Source of the DNA: Paludibacter sp.
GTDB lineage: Bacteria; Bacteroidota; Bacteroidia; Bacteroidales; Paludibacteraceae
DNA: 64,000 nt
NCBI GenBank assembly: GCA_019163375.1
Contig: JAFLKK010000008.1
Coordinates: forward strand, 310,001 to 374,000
Direction of reading: 5' to 3'
Every line of letters begins with the position of its first letter. Within the stretch, counting starts at the first letter, position 1. Shown here piece by piece: positions 56,179 to 64,000 of this stretch. The notes below the pieces were generated by a model, which saw only the letters and a program-made list of their open reading frames with translations, did not search any database and was not told the DNA's origin. A program made the translations under genes and the position numbers.

Positions 56179-56272
56179 ATGTGTAGGAGTTCGAAAAAAA
56201 ATGAATTTTTACTGAACAAAAAATGCTGATTAAAGTTATAAGATTGGAACTATTTAGATAAATCTACTTGAA

Positions 56273-56851
56273 ATGAACACAGCAACACAAAATTTAGAAA
56301 ACGATCATGTCTATATCCTCAGATTGATAGATGTGATGGGAAAAATGGTATTGAATTGTGCCACCGACACTGTACACATGGAAATGGTGGTAAACCTGAT
56401 AAAGACCTATGCCGATGGTTTTCATCATGCCAAAGAAGAAAAAGTACTATTTCCGCTATTGGTGGAAAAAGGTTTTTCGAATGAACAGGGTCCCGTGTCG
56501 GTTATGCTTCACGAGCATGTGGAAGGGCGTGAATTTGTGACAGGAATCAGCCGCAGAATAGATGTATATAAGGCAGGTAACGTGTCGGCATTGCCCGAAA
56601 TTTACCAGTATATGCAGGGTTATGTAGATTTATTGCGGGCGCATATTGGCAAGGAAAACAATGTGCTTTTCAGAATGGCCGACAAAGCACTGAGCAACGA
56701 CGAACAGTTGAGCCTGCTCAATAAGTTTGCCGCTATTGAAAACCAATACGAGAAGGGACAAATAGCCGAATCGATATTGGAAATTGAGGGGCTGGAGGCA
56801 TTCTATCTGGAAGATGTGCCGGAAACGATTTCGCCGGCTAGCGGACTTTAA
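56273..56851 (+). CDS. Hemerythrin-like (HHE) domain protein
   Basis: The 192-residue helical protein has the histidine/glutamate pattern of a di-iron hemerythrin domain: LENDHVYILRLID, HHAKEEKVLFPLL, MLHEHVEGREF and LRAHIGKENNVLFRMAD. Such proteins bind O2, NO or iron, or act in repair of iron-sulfur clusters; which one applies cannot be told. Cytoplasmic, no signal. Followed by a small Tat-exported protein 130 bases downstream. Confidence 0.9.
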   Translation: MNTATQNLENDHVYILRLIDVMGKMVLNCATDTVHMEMVVNLIKTYADGFHHAKEEKVLFPLLVEKGFSNEQGPVSVMLHEHVEGREFVTGISRRIDVYKAGNVSALPEIYQYMQGYVDLLRAHIGKENNVLFRMADKALSNDEQLSLLNKFAAIENQYEKGQIAESILEIEGLEAFYLEDVPETISPASGL

Positions 56852-56981
56852 TCAGTTGATAGTTGACAATTGATAGTTGACAGTTAATAATTTATAATTT
56901 ACAATTATAATAATAGCAATTAATAAATAACCGGACGATACAGCTACTGTAGAAAAGCCGGACTAAAAAAATAGAGAGAGC

Positions 56982-57353
56982 ATGGATGGATACGAATCAA
57001 AACGTCGCGATTTTTTAAAAAAACTGGGGCTTATAGCGAGTGCTACGGTACTTACCGCAACCGGTGCAATAAAACTAACCGAAATTATTGAAGATAAAAT
57101 AGAAGATATTGTACTTACAAAGGAGCAGTCGGCTTTTTTGGATAAGTACGAAAACTGGCTGGAAGCTTTTCACGATATGGCTAAGTTTCAGAAAAAAGAT
57201 CCTGACCACCTGGAAAACAACAAGAAACTGATGGCACTGTCGGAAGACGCTAAGGGCTGGCAAAAAGACCTGATAGAACACATGAAGGACGAAAACTTTG
57301 CGCGGTATTTTATGATCAGAACGGAGAGAATTACGGACACGATAAATGGTTGA
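56982..57353 (+). CDS. Small Tat-exported protein, unknown function
   Basis: The 123-residue product begins with a twin-arginine signal (SKRRDFLKKLGLIASATVLTATGA), so it is probably exported folded, perhaps with a cofactor. The mature part is about 85 residues, helical and charged (FLDKYENWLEAFHDMAKFQKKDPDHLENN). I do not recognise a family. Its position behind the hemerythrin gene suggests, weakly, a redox or metal-related job. Confidence 0.75.
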   Translation: MDGYESKRRDFLKKLGLIASATVLTATGAIKLTEIIEDKIEDIVLTKEQSAFLDKYENWLEAFHDMAKFQKKDPDHLENNKKLMALSEDAKGWQKDLIEHMKDENFARYFMIRTERITDTING

Positions 57354-57390
57354 TAGTTGAGAGTTGATAGTTGATAGTTAAGACCCCCTG

Positions 57391-57406
57391 TCCGTCAGCT
57401 GACGGA
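57391..57406. repeat. 16-bp palindrome TCCGTCAGCTGACGGA, copy 1
   Basis: Exact palindrome in the 298-base gap after the Tat protein gene. The gap also holds TTGATAGT-type repeats, CCCCCATTTGGGGG (57496-57509) and a TAATTAATAATT tract. Confidence 0.85.
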
Positions 57407-57651
57407 GGTTTAAGAGTGGCGGCAGGAAATGACTTGGTATTAAAGTAAATATTAGGGAGCATGCCTTAGATTAAATATCAGAGAATATGTCTTAACCCCC
57501 ATTTGGGGGTAGGGGGTCATATAATACAATTAATAATTGATAATTAATAATTAATAATTATTCTTTGTTGTTGTTATATCAACACTAAGTTGTTTTATCA
57601 AATATCTTTTGTATTTTTACGGCCGAATCATTCACCTAAAAAATCACTCGC

Positions 57652-57933
57652 ATGACTTCTGTAGAAACTGTAGGTTTTCTGGCTTCTCTATTATCGGTAT
57701 TAAATCAATTTCCCCAGGCAATAAAAGTATTTCGGTCGAAAGACACTCATAGCATTTCGCTTGTAATGTATTGTATCGTGGTAGTTTGTATCACACTTTG
57801 GATGGTTTACGGCATCCTTCTACACGACGGACCGCTTATCTGGGCGAACTTATTATCACTCTTCCCTATTACCTACATTTTTATAATGAAACTCCGCAAC
57901 ACAATTATCGGCAAGGATAAATGGGCGATTTAG
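57652..57933 (+). CDS. SemiSWEET-type small sugar transporter
   Basis: The 93-residue protein has three membrane helices and the MtN3/PQ-loop signature NQFPQAIKVFRSKDTHSISL, the size of bacterial SemiSWEETs, which act as dimers to pass sugars along their gradient. The conserved Trp and Asn in the last helices (WMVYGILLHDGPLIWANLLSL) are present. It stands alone, followed by repeats. Confidence 0.88.
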   Translation: MTSVETVGFLASLLSVLNQFPQAIKVFRSKDTHSISLVMYCIVVVCITLWMVYGILLHDGPLIWANLLSLFPITYIFIMKLRNTIIGKDKWAI

Positions 57934-57980
57934 AGGGAGGGAGAGAGTTGAGAGTTGAGAGTTGAAAGTTCGACCCTCAA

Positions 57981-57996
57981 TCCGTCGGCTGACGGA
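57981..57996. repeat. 16-bp palindrome, copy 2 (TCCGTCGGCTGACGGA)
   Basis: Same palindrome with one central change, 48 bases after the SemiSWEET gene. A GAGATTTGCGTAATTTG stretch (58039-58069) that recurs at 59080-59195 follows. Confidence 0.8.
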
Positions 57997-58091
57997 AATG
58001 GGGGTCTTATTACACGAAATTCGAAAATGAAAATCAATGAGATTTGCGTAATTTGTGTAATTTGCGTTCTATCCTTTCCCTTTGAGACAAC

Positions 58092-58865
58092 TTACATTCT
58101 GAAATCGAAGCGTTCGGTGCGGGTTTCTTCGTAGATGTCGCGATTAAAGCTATACAGGCGTGCCGGCTTGTGCGAAACACCCGTTTGGAACTCGTCCAAC
58201 GGAATGAGATAGGCCATTTTATTGACTTTGCGGCGGTAGTTGCGCTTGTCGTAGGTGGTATTAAAAATTGTTTCGTACAGCTTTTGCATCTCGGTGAGGG
58301 TAAATTTTTCGGGCAATAGCTCAAACACCAACGGCTCGTGCAATAAATCGTAACGTAACTTTTTAAATGCTTCGTCGAAAATCTGGTTGTGGTCGAACAT
58401 AAGCTCCTTCACATCATAAGCATTCTCCCAGTTGGCATCTTCAATCAATTTCGAATTATCTACATCGTTTATATTCAACAAGGAATAAAAACCGACCGTA
58501 ATAACTCTGTCCTCTGCAATACGTGGTTTCAACCACTCGTAATCCACCATATTTATCTTTAAACGGTTAGGATCGCTAAACACCGAAAACTGCTTTACGT
58601 AAATGTTTTCGAGTCCGGTTTGCTCCTTTAAAATACGGGCTGCCGTTGCATCTATATCTTCGTTTCGCTTCACATGATTGCCCGGGAGCTTCCATTCAAT
58701 GTGCGTTTCGCCGTTGAAGGGGATAAACTCGCGACGAACCAACACTTTCAACTCATTTTCGCCATAACCAAAAATGGCACAATCGACAGAAATACTGGGT
58801 AAAAATTCTTTTGCAAATGCCTCCTGGCTAATTCTGTTGGGATTTGGGTTTACTTCTGATTCCAT
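58092..58865 (-). CDS. Nudix-domain transcriptional regulator (NrtR/AraR-like)
   Basis: The 257-residue protein has a Nudix-like domain (about 20-160; VDCAIFGYGENELKVLVRR, ARILKEQTGLENIYVKQF) with a degenerate Nudix box and a C-terminal winged helix (LTEMQKLYETIFNTTYDKRNYRRKVNKM). This is the layout of NrtR-family regulators, whose Bacteroidetes members include sugar-responsive AraR-type repressors. The catalytic REx2EE pattern appears reduced to RILKEQTG, so it probably binds rather than cleaves a ligand. It is divergent from the GH3 gene. A palindrome at 58953-58962 near its predicted start of transcription may be its operator. Confidence 0.88.
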   Translation of the reverse strand: MESEVNPNPNRISQEAFAKEFLPSISVDCAIFGYGENELKVLVRREFIPFNGETHIEWKLPGNHVKRNEDIDATAARILKEQTGLENIYVKQFSVFSDPNRLKINMVDYEWLKPRIAEDRVITVGFYSLLNINDVDNSKLIEDANWENAYDVKELMFDHNQIFDEAFKKLRYDLLHEPLVFELLPEKFTLTEMQKLYETIFNTTYDKRNYRRKVNKMAYLIPLDEFQTGVSHKPARLYSFNRDIYEETRTERFDFRM

Positions 58866-58952
58866 GCTAATTCGGGCGTATTAAATTTTACTGCTTGTTG
58901 CGTTACTCGGTGTTGTTCGAAAGACAGAGTTGTAAGTACTTTGAAATAAAAA

Positions 58953-58962
58953 TGTCATGACA
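58953..58962. promoter_or_regulatory. Candidate operator near the Nudix regulator promoter
   Basis: TGTCATGACA is a perfect palindrome; further TGACA/TGTCA half-sites lie at 58973-58979 and 58992-58999. A minus-strand -7 box TATCTTTG sits at 58977-58984, so these sites surround the predicted transcription start. Confidence 0.4.
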
Positions 58963-59056
58963 CTTTAATTTTGTGACAAAGATATTGTAAATATGACACT
59001 TCTGTATACATCGCATCTAAAAAAATAATATTTTTTTTATAGACCTCTATCCCTAA

Positions 59057-59212
59057 GAGGGTGTCCAATAAGTGTTTTTTTGAACGCAAATTACGCAAAT
59101 AGCACAAATTTTCGCAAATCTCATTTTTATAAATACAAATATATCAGCAATTTATATTTTGTGTCGATTTGCGGTTTTTGCGTAATTTGCGTTCTTTTTT
59201 TTAGACACCCTC
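59057..59212. repeat. Palindromic element bounded by GAGGGTGTC/GACACCCTC
   Basis: Outer arms GAGGGTGTC (59057-59065) and GACACCCTC (59204-59212), and inner arms GAACGCAAATTACGCAAA and TTTGCGTAATTTGCGTTC, pair across 156 bases. No ORF. Similar inner sequence occurs at 58039-58069. Confidence 0.75.
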
Positions 59213-59214
59213 GA

Positions 59215-59515
59215 CACAGCACCGTAAGTAACAGAATATGCTGTTAGTCCACACTCGGCAAAGTCCCTCCCTTGTAGGGAGGGATTTAGGGAGAGGTCAA
59301 TAATATTTTTTTACAGACCTCTATCCCTAACCCTTTCTCCATAGGAGAAAGGGGACACAGCACCGTAATTAATGAGAATATACTGTTAGTCCGCAGTCGG
59401 CAAAGTCCCTCCAAAAACTCCATTTCCTATTTCTTTCTCCTTTTGGAGAAAGTATCCGTCAGCTGACGGAGGATAGAGGTAGGGAGGGATTTAGGGAAAG
59501 GTCAAATAATGTCTT
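59215..59515. repeat. Duplicated intergenic repeats
   Basis: 59215-59270 (CACAGCACCGTAAGTAACAG onward) recurs at 59356-59412. GGGAGGGATTTAGGGAGAGG near 59276 recurs near 59484. Third copy of the palindrome TCCGTCAGCTGACGGA at 59455-59470. No ORF; this explains most of the 978-base gap between the Nudix regulator and the GH3 gene. Confidence 0.8.
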
Positions 59516-59634
59516 CACAAATACAAACAACATTCGCTTATTTTCACGCTAAAGTTAACTATCTATATACCAATATATTTACATCGAACTACTGTTAAAT
59601 ATCATACTTAGTGTAAAATAAACACACTCTTTGT

Positions 59635-59665
59635 TTGGAAAATGAAATAATACTGTATATATTTG
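59635..59665 (+). promoter_or_regulatory. Promoter of the GH3/SusC locus
   Basis: TTG-N20-TATATTTG; predicted leader about 170 bases before the bglX ATG. Confidence 0.8.
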
Positions 59666-59843
59666 CAGCATCAAACTTATTGTGCATTTGACACTATAGC
59701 CTGATAAAAACCTTTGAATCTGTACTGACAAGTTATATCAATTAGATGGGAGACATCGGTCCGGTTCAAAATAGAAATTAATCTGTTATCGAAGTTTCGT
59801 CAACTTAAACTCATCAAATTTCAGTTATAACAAACATTATCAC

Positions 59844-62087
59844 ATGAAAAAGTTCTTACCCTTACTTATCCTCTCTCTTATCTGCCTGAGCGTTTTCGGG
59901 CAAAAAAAATCCTCACCGGCTTTGCGAGCCGACATGCTGATTCGTCAGATGACCCTCGACGAAAAAATCGGACAACTCAATCAATACACCAGCGATAGAA
60001 ATGCCACAGGCAAAATTACTGCCGACGGCGATAAAGCCAATCAGGTGCGCCAGGGAAAAGTGGGTTCGATGCTCAACGTAGTAGGTGCAGAAGAAACCAG
60101 AAAGCTACAGGAACTGGCCATGCAGTCGCGCTTAAAAATTCCCATGATCTTCGGGTTGGATGTTATCCACGGTTTTCGAACTACCTTCCCTGTTCCACTG
60201 GCTGAAACCGCAACATGGGATGTAGCCCTGATGGAAAAATCGGCACGCATAGCAGCAACCGAAGCAGCAGCGTATGGAATTCACTGGACATTTGCTCCAA
60301 TGGTGGACGTAGCCCGCGATCCTCGTTGGGGGCGCGTGATGGAAGGTGCCGGCGAAGATACTTACCTGGGCAGTCTGGTGGCAAAAGCCAGAGTAAACGG
60401 ATTTCAGGGAAATGGACTGGGAAATACAGATGCTGTAATGGCCTGTGCTAAACACTTTGCGGCCTACGGTGCTGCTGTGGGTGGCCGCGACTATAACTCT
60501 GTGGATATGAGCCTCAGACAATTGAACGAAACCTACCTCCCACCCTTCAAAGCAGCTGCCGAAGCCAATGTGGCTACGTTTATGAACTCGTTTAATGACA
60601 TTAATGGTATACCGGCTACAGCTAATAAATATATCCAACGCGACTTGTTGAAAAACCAATGGAATTACAAAGGTTTTGTGGTGAGCGACTGGGGCAGCAT
60701 TGGTGAAATGGTAGCACACGGTTACGCTAAAAACGGTTACGAAGCAGCCATGAAGGCCATCATAGCCGGTTCGGATATGGATATGGAAAGTCGTTGTTAC
60801 CGCGATCACCTGAAACAACTGGTGCTCGATAAAAAAGTGGATATATCCATTATCAACGATGCTGTAAAAAGAATCCTTATCAAAAAATTTGAACTGGGCT
60901 TGTTTGAAGATCCTTACCGCTTCTGCAATATAGAAAGAGAAAAGCAACAAACCGATAATGTTGCGAATAGAGAAGTGGCACGCGAGATTGGCAAAAAAAG
61001 TATCGTTCTGCTTAAAAACGAGAAACTTAGCAATGGCAAAACCCTCCTACCACTTTCGAAACAAACAAAAAGAGTGGCGCTGATAGGGCCGTTGTTCAAA
61101 GCTACTACTGCCAATCACGGATTCTGGTCGGTGGCTTTCCCCGATGACACTGCAAGAATTGTTTCTCAATATCAGGGCATCAAGAATCAATTGGATAAGA
61201 ATTCCGAAATCCTTTATTCGAAAGGCTGTAACATTAATGATACCGACACATCCGGTTTTGAAGCAGCAATAGCTACTGCCAAAGCGGCCGATGTAGTTAT
61301 TCTGTCGCTGGGTGAAGCAGCCGATATGAGCGGCGAAGCAAAAAGCAGAAGCAGCTTGCAACTTCCGGGCGTACAGGAAGAATTGATGAAAGAAATATAC
61401 AAAACCGGTAAACCTATTGTATTGCTGCTCAATACCGGACGCCCCTTGATTTTCAATTGGGCTGCCGATAATATTCCGGCTATTTTATACACCTGGTGGC
61501 TGGGTACCGAAGCAGGAAACTCAATAGCCGACGTAGTGTTTGGCGATTATAACCCGGCGGGCAAATTACCTATGTCGTTTCCAAGAACAGAAGGTCAGAT
61601 TCCAATTTACTATAACCATTACAGCACCGGTCGACCTGCCAAAGATGAAAATGACAAAAACTATGTTTCGGCCTATATCGATTTACAAAACAGTCCACGC
61701 TTTCCGTTTGGTTACGGCTTAAGCTACACTAAATTCAACATCAGCAATTTAAAACTATCTGCTAACGAATTAGCAATAAACGGTGGAAAGCTGACGGTGA
61801 CTGTAGATGTAGAAAACGCAGGAGATTATGATGGCGAAGAAGTGGTACAACTTTACGTTCGCGATTTGTTTGGCTGCGTTGTTCGTCCGGTAAAAGAATT
61901 GAAAGGGTTTAAGAAACTGTTTCTGAAAAAAGGAGAAACTCAATCGGTTAGCTTCACCCTTACCGCTACTGATTTGAAATTCTACAACGACGAGGTAAAA
62001 CTTATCAACGAAGCTGGAGACTACGAACTATTTGTTGGAAATTCTTCGGATGCCCATCTAAAAACGAAATGCAAATTAACTCTATAA
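59844..62087 (+). CDS. bglX: GH3 beta-glucosidase, periplasmic
   Basis: The 747-residue protein has a signal peptide (cleaved near VFGQ), a GH3 N-terminal barrel (APMVDVARDPRWGRVMEGAGEDTYL; CAKHFAAYG), the nucleophile aspartate in GFVVSDWGSI (about residue 282), a GH3 C-terminal domain and a fibronectin-like tail (EEVVQLYVRD). BglX-type enzymes release glucose from beta-linked oligosaccharides in the periplasm. It lies 113 bases before a SusC gene, so it likely acts on oligosaccharides imported by that receptor. Confidence 0.95.
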   Translation: MKKFLPLLILSLICLSVFGQKKSSPALRADMLIRQMTLDEKIGQLNQYTSDRNATGKITADGDKANQVRQGKVGSMLNVVGAEETRKLQELAMQSRLKIPMIFGLDVIHGFRTTFPVPLAETATWDVALMEKSARIAATEAAAYGIHWTFAPMVDVARDPRWGRVMEGAGEDTYLGSLVAKARVNGFQGNGLGNTDAVMACAKHFAAYGAAVGGRDYNSVDMSLRQLNETYLPPFKAAAEANVATFMNSFNDINGIPATANKYIQRDLLKNQWNYKGFVVSDWGSIGEMVAHGYAKNGYEAAMKAIIAGSDMDMESRCYRDHLKQLVLDKKVDISIINDAVKRILIKKFELGLFEDPYRFCNIEREKQQTDNVANREVAREIGKKSIVLLKNEKLSNGKTLLPLSKQTKRVALIGPLFKATTANHGFWSVAFPDDTARIVSQYQGIKNQLDKNSEILYSKGCNINDTDTSGFEAAIATAKAADVVILSLGEAADMSGEAKSRSSLQLPGVQEELMKEIYKTGKPIVLLLNTGRPLIFNWAADNIPAILYTWWLGTEAGNSIADVVFGDYNPAGKLPMSFPRTEGQIPIYYNHYSTGRPAKDENDKNYVSAYIDLQNSPRFPFGYGLSYTKFNISNLKLSANELAINGGKLTVTVDVENAGDYDGEEVVQLYVRDLFGCVVRPVKELKGFKKLFLKKGETQSVSFTLTATDLKFYNDEVKLINEAGDYELFVGNSSDAHLKTKCKLTL

Positions 62088-62200
62088 ATCAAACGGATAA
62101 AACTCAACTATTATGAACAATTCTACGTGAATTAAAGCAAAATCAACAACTAAAATCATTAATTTACTAAAAACAATCATCTAATTATTAAATTAAATCT

Positions 62201-64000
62201 ATGAACAAAAATTCACACCAAAGATGTAGGCTCTTCAACTTGCATCTGAACAAACTATTTATTAGTTTGCTTAGTACGTTTATTTTTATAATAATCGGTA
62301 CAGTCTCGGCTTCAGCAGCAAATCCTGTAAAAGGAGTTGTAACTGACGCAAAATCGAACGAAGCGCTAATTGGAGTAAGTATTAAAGTAGAAGGTAGCAG
62401 CGTTGGAACAATCACCGACACGAATGGTGCATTTAGAATTGAAACACCATCTGCTAACTCCGTGTTAGTGGTATCTTATATAGGTTACATCACCCAAAAA
62501 GTGAATGTAAGCGGACAGAACGACCTAAAAATAAATTTAATAGAAGACACTAAAAACCTCGACGAACTAATCGTTGTAGGATACGGTGTTCAAAAAAAGA
62601 GTGTAGTTACTGCAGCCATCAGCCGTGTATCGGCCGAGGATTTGAGTAAAACCACTCCTTCGCGCATCGAAGATGCCTTAAAAGGTAAAATTTCGGGTGT
62701 ACAAATTACTCAAAGTTCAGGACAACCGGGATCGGATTCAAAAGTTCGTATTCGTGGTATTGGTACCGTAAACAATAGCGAACCGCTTTATATTGTTGAT
62801 GGTATGGCTGTTGACGGTGGTATCAACTACCTGAATCCTGCCGACATTCAGTCTGTAGAAATTTTGAAAGATGCTGCATCAGCCGCTGTGTATGGTACAC
62901 GTGGTGCTAACGGTGTAGTGTTGGTAACTACCAAAATGGGACTAAAAGGTAAAATGGCCATCAATTACAATGTGACCTATGGTATGCAAAACCCTTGGAA
63001 AAAAAGATCGGTATTGGATGCAACTCAATACATGACTTTAATGAACGAGGCATCTATTAATGATGGCAATGCTCCTAAATATACTAACGCTCAGATTTCG
63101 TCTGCCGGAAAAGGCACCGACTGGCAAGATGCCACCTTCAATTATGACGCTCCTGTAGTTAGTCATCAAATAAGTGCAAGTGGTGGTACCGATAAAGCTA
63201 CCTATTTCTTATCGTTTGGATATTTCGATCAGGAAGGTATTGTAGGCGGTAACTTTGGTAAATCGAACTACAACCGCTACAGTTTGAGATCAAATAATAC
63301 CTACAGTGTATTTGAAACAAAAACACGTGACTTCTTAAACAGATTGAAAGTGGGTGTAAACGTGAACTACTCAAGAATGAAATCTACAGGCGTTGAAACA
63401 AACTCTGAATATGGTTCAATTTTAGGTAGTGCCTTGGCATTCGACCCTACTGTTCCTGTATATGCATTGGATCCTGCTGCAGTGTTAGCGGCTCATCCTA
63501 CAGCAGTGAAAGATAAAAACGGAAATGTATATTCAACTCCTCCCGGTGGTTTTCAGGAAATTGCAAACCCGGTAGCTATGCTGGATGCACCTTCAAAATC
63601 GACAGGCAATGCTGATAAATTTGTAAGTAGCTTTTGGGCTGAAATGGATGTAATCAAAGACTTGAAATTCAAAACTAATTACGGTGTCGATCTTGCATTC
63701 TGGGGTAACGACGGATATTCTTTCCCTCACTTCCTGGCTTCGCAAGGTAAAGACATAACTCAAAGTTCCGTTCACTCTGAAATGCACCGCGGGTTTACAT
63801 GGCAACTTGAAAACACGCTGAACTACACAAAGAAAATTGCAGAAAAACATAACATATCTGTTTTATTAGGTCAATCGGCAAAAAAATACACGTATCGTAA
63901 TTTATATGGCGATGACTATAACTTGTTGGAAACAAACCCTGACAAAGCCAATATCAACTCGGCTATTGCTGCCAGAACTCTCGAAAGAGTTGCCGGTGGA
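62201..64000 (+). CDS. SusC-like TonB-dependent receptor, 3' truncated by window edge
   Basis: The ORF track omits this gene because it runs off the window: 600 codons from ATG 62201 are open to base 64000. It has a long signal peptide (ending near SASAA), a carboxypeptidase-regulatory-like domain (VKGVVTDAKSNEALIGVSIKVEG), the SusC hallmark LDELIVVGYGVQKK, and a plug (VQITQSSGQPGSDSKVRIRGIGTVNN; PLYIVDGM; ILKDAASAAVYGTRGANGVVLVTTK) followed by barrel strands. A susD gene is expected just beyond the window. With bglX it marks a glycan-import locus, substrate unknown. Confidence 0.95.
   Translation, partial: MNKNSHQRCRLFNLHLNKLFISLLSTFIFIIIGTVSASAANPVKGVVTDAKSNEALIGVSIKVEGSSVGTITDTNGAFRIETPSANSVLVVSYIGYITQKVNVSGQNDLKINLIEDTKNLDELIVVGYGVQKKSVVTAAISRVSAEDLSKTTPSRIEDALKGKISGVQITQSSGQPGSDSKVRIRGIGTVNNSEPLYIVDGMAVDGGINYLNPADIQSVEILKDAASAAVYGTRGANGVVLVTTKMGLKGKMAINYNVTYGMQNPWKKRSVLDATQYMTLMNEASINDGNAPKYTNAQISSAGKGTDWQDATFNYDAPVVSHQISASGGTDKATYFLSFGYFDQEGIVGGNFGKSNYNRYSLRSNNTYSVFETKTRDFLNRLKVGVNVNYSRMKSTGVETNSEYGSILGSALAFDPTVPVYALDPAAVLAAHPTAVKDKNGNVYSTPPGGFQEIANPVAMLDAPSKSTGNADKFVSSFWAEMDVIKDLKFKTNYGVDLAFWGNDGYSFPHFLASQGKDITQSSVHSEMHRGFTWQLENTLNYTKKIAEKHNISVLLGQSAKKYTYRNLYGDDYNLLETNPDKANINSAIAARTLERVAGG

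Overview
The window looks like chromosomal DNA of an anaerobic member of the Bacteroidetes, most likely Bacteroidales and possibly Paludibacter-like (the genus is inference). Evidence: SusC/TonB-dependent receptors with carboxypeptidase-regulatory-like N-termini, DUF4249 lipoproteins, GH74/GH20/GH3 glycosidases, an [FeFe]-hydrogenase, absence of obvious Shine-Dalgarno sequences, and many copies of the Bacteroidetes primary promoter TTG-N19-21-TAnnTTTG. That promoter was used here to correct several start codons.

Layout. 1-4300 (+): end of a [FeFe]-hydrogenase, nth, a DbpA-type DEAD-box helicase and a DUF2809 membrane protein. 4627-7722 (-): the rplM-rpsI-rpsB-tsf translation operon. 8118-12930 (+): a KdpDE-like two-component system next to the potassium transporter Kup and an orphan HAMP protein. 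13014-16386 (-): DUF3467 protein, tRNA-Leu(UAG), queF, Xaa-Pro aminopeptidase. 16602-25322 (+): uvrA, a small membrane protein, a three-gene polysaccharide/glycosyltransferase group, groES-groEL. 25579-32891 (-): GH74, two secreted proteins of unknown function and a GH20 hexosaminidase, all followed by the same family of repeated terminators. 33154-39204 (+): udk, a DEDDy exonuclease, mltF, serB and two paralogous Rossmann-fold proteins. 39426-46674 (+): two tandem TonB receptor/DUF4249 pairs. 46821-47139: a MITE-like element with terminal inverted repeats and a target duplication. 47573-48658: alanine dehydrogenase. 48982-49206: a strict 21-bp tandem repeat encoding an RG-containing heptapeptide repeat.

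50627-56118 is the most notable accessory locus: four tightly packed, AT-rich genes encoding a C5-cytosine methyltransferase, a protein with an HSP90/MORC-type ATPase domain at one end and a histidine-kinase-like core at the other, a receiver-domain protein with a C-terminal HEPN-like Rx4H motif, and an HNH endonuclease. Stop and start codons overlap between the first three genes. I read it as a candidate anti-phage system coupling restriction-modification to two-component signalling and possibly an RNase effector. The sequence supports the architecture; the function is inference.

56273-64000: a hemerythrin protein, a small Tat-exported protein, a SemiSWEET transporter, a Nudix/NrtR-type regulator (-), then a GH3 beta-glucosidase and the first 600 codons of a SusC-like receptor that probably start a glycan-utilization locus.

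Intergenic DNA is rich in repeats: a ~195-bp inverted pair 46 kb apart, two multi-hairpin palindromic elements, duplicated promoter/terminator cassettes, A/T-rich short tandem repeats and a recurrent 16-bp palindrome. No rRNA, CRISPR array, transposase, integrase or prophage gene was seen.
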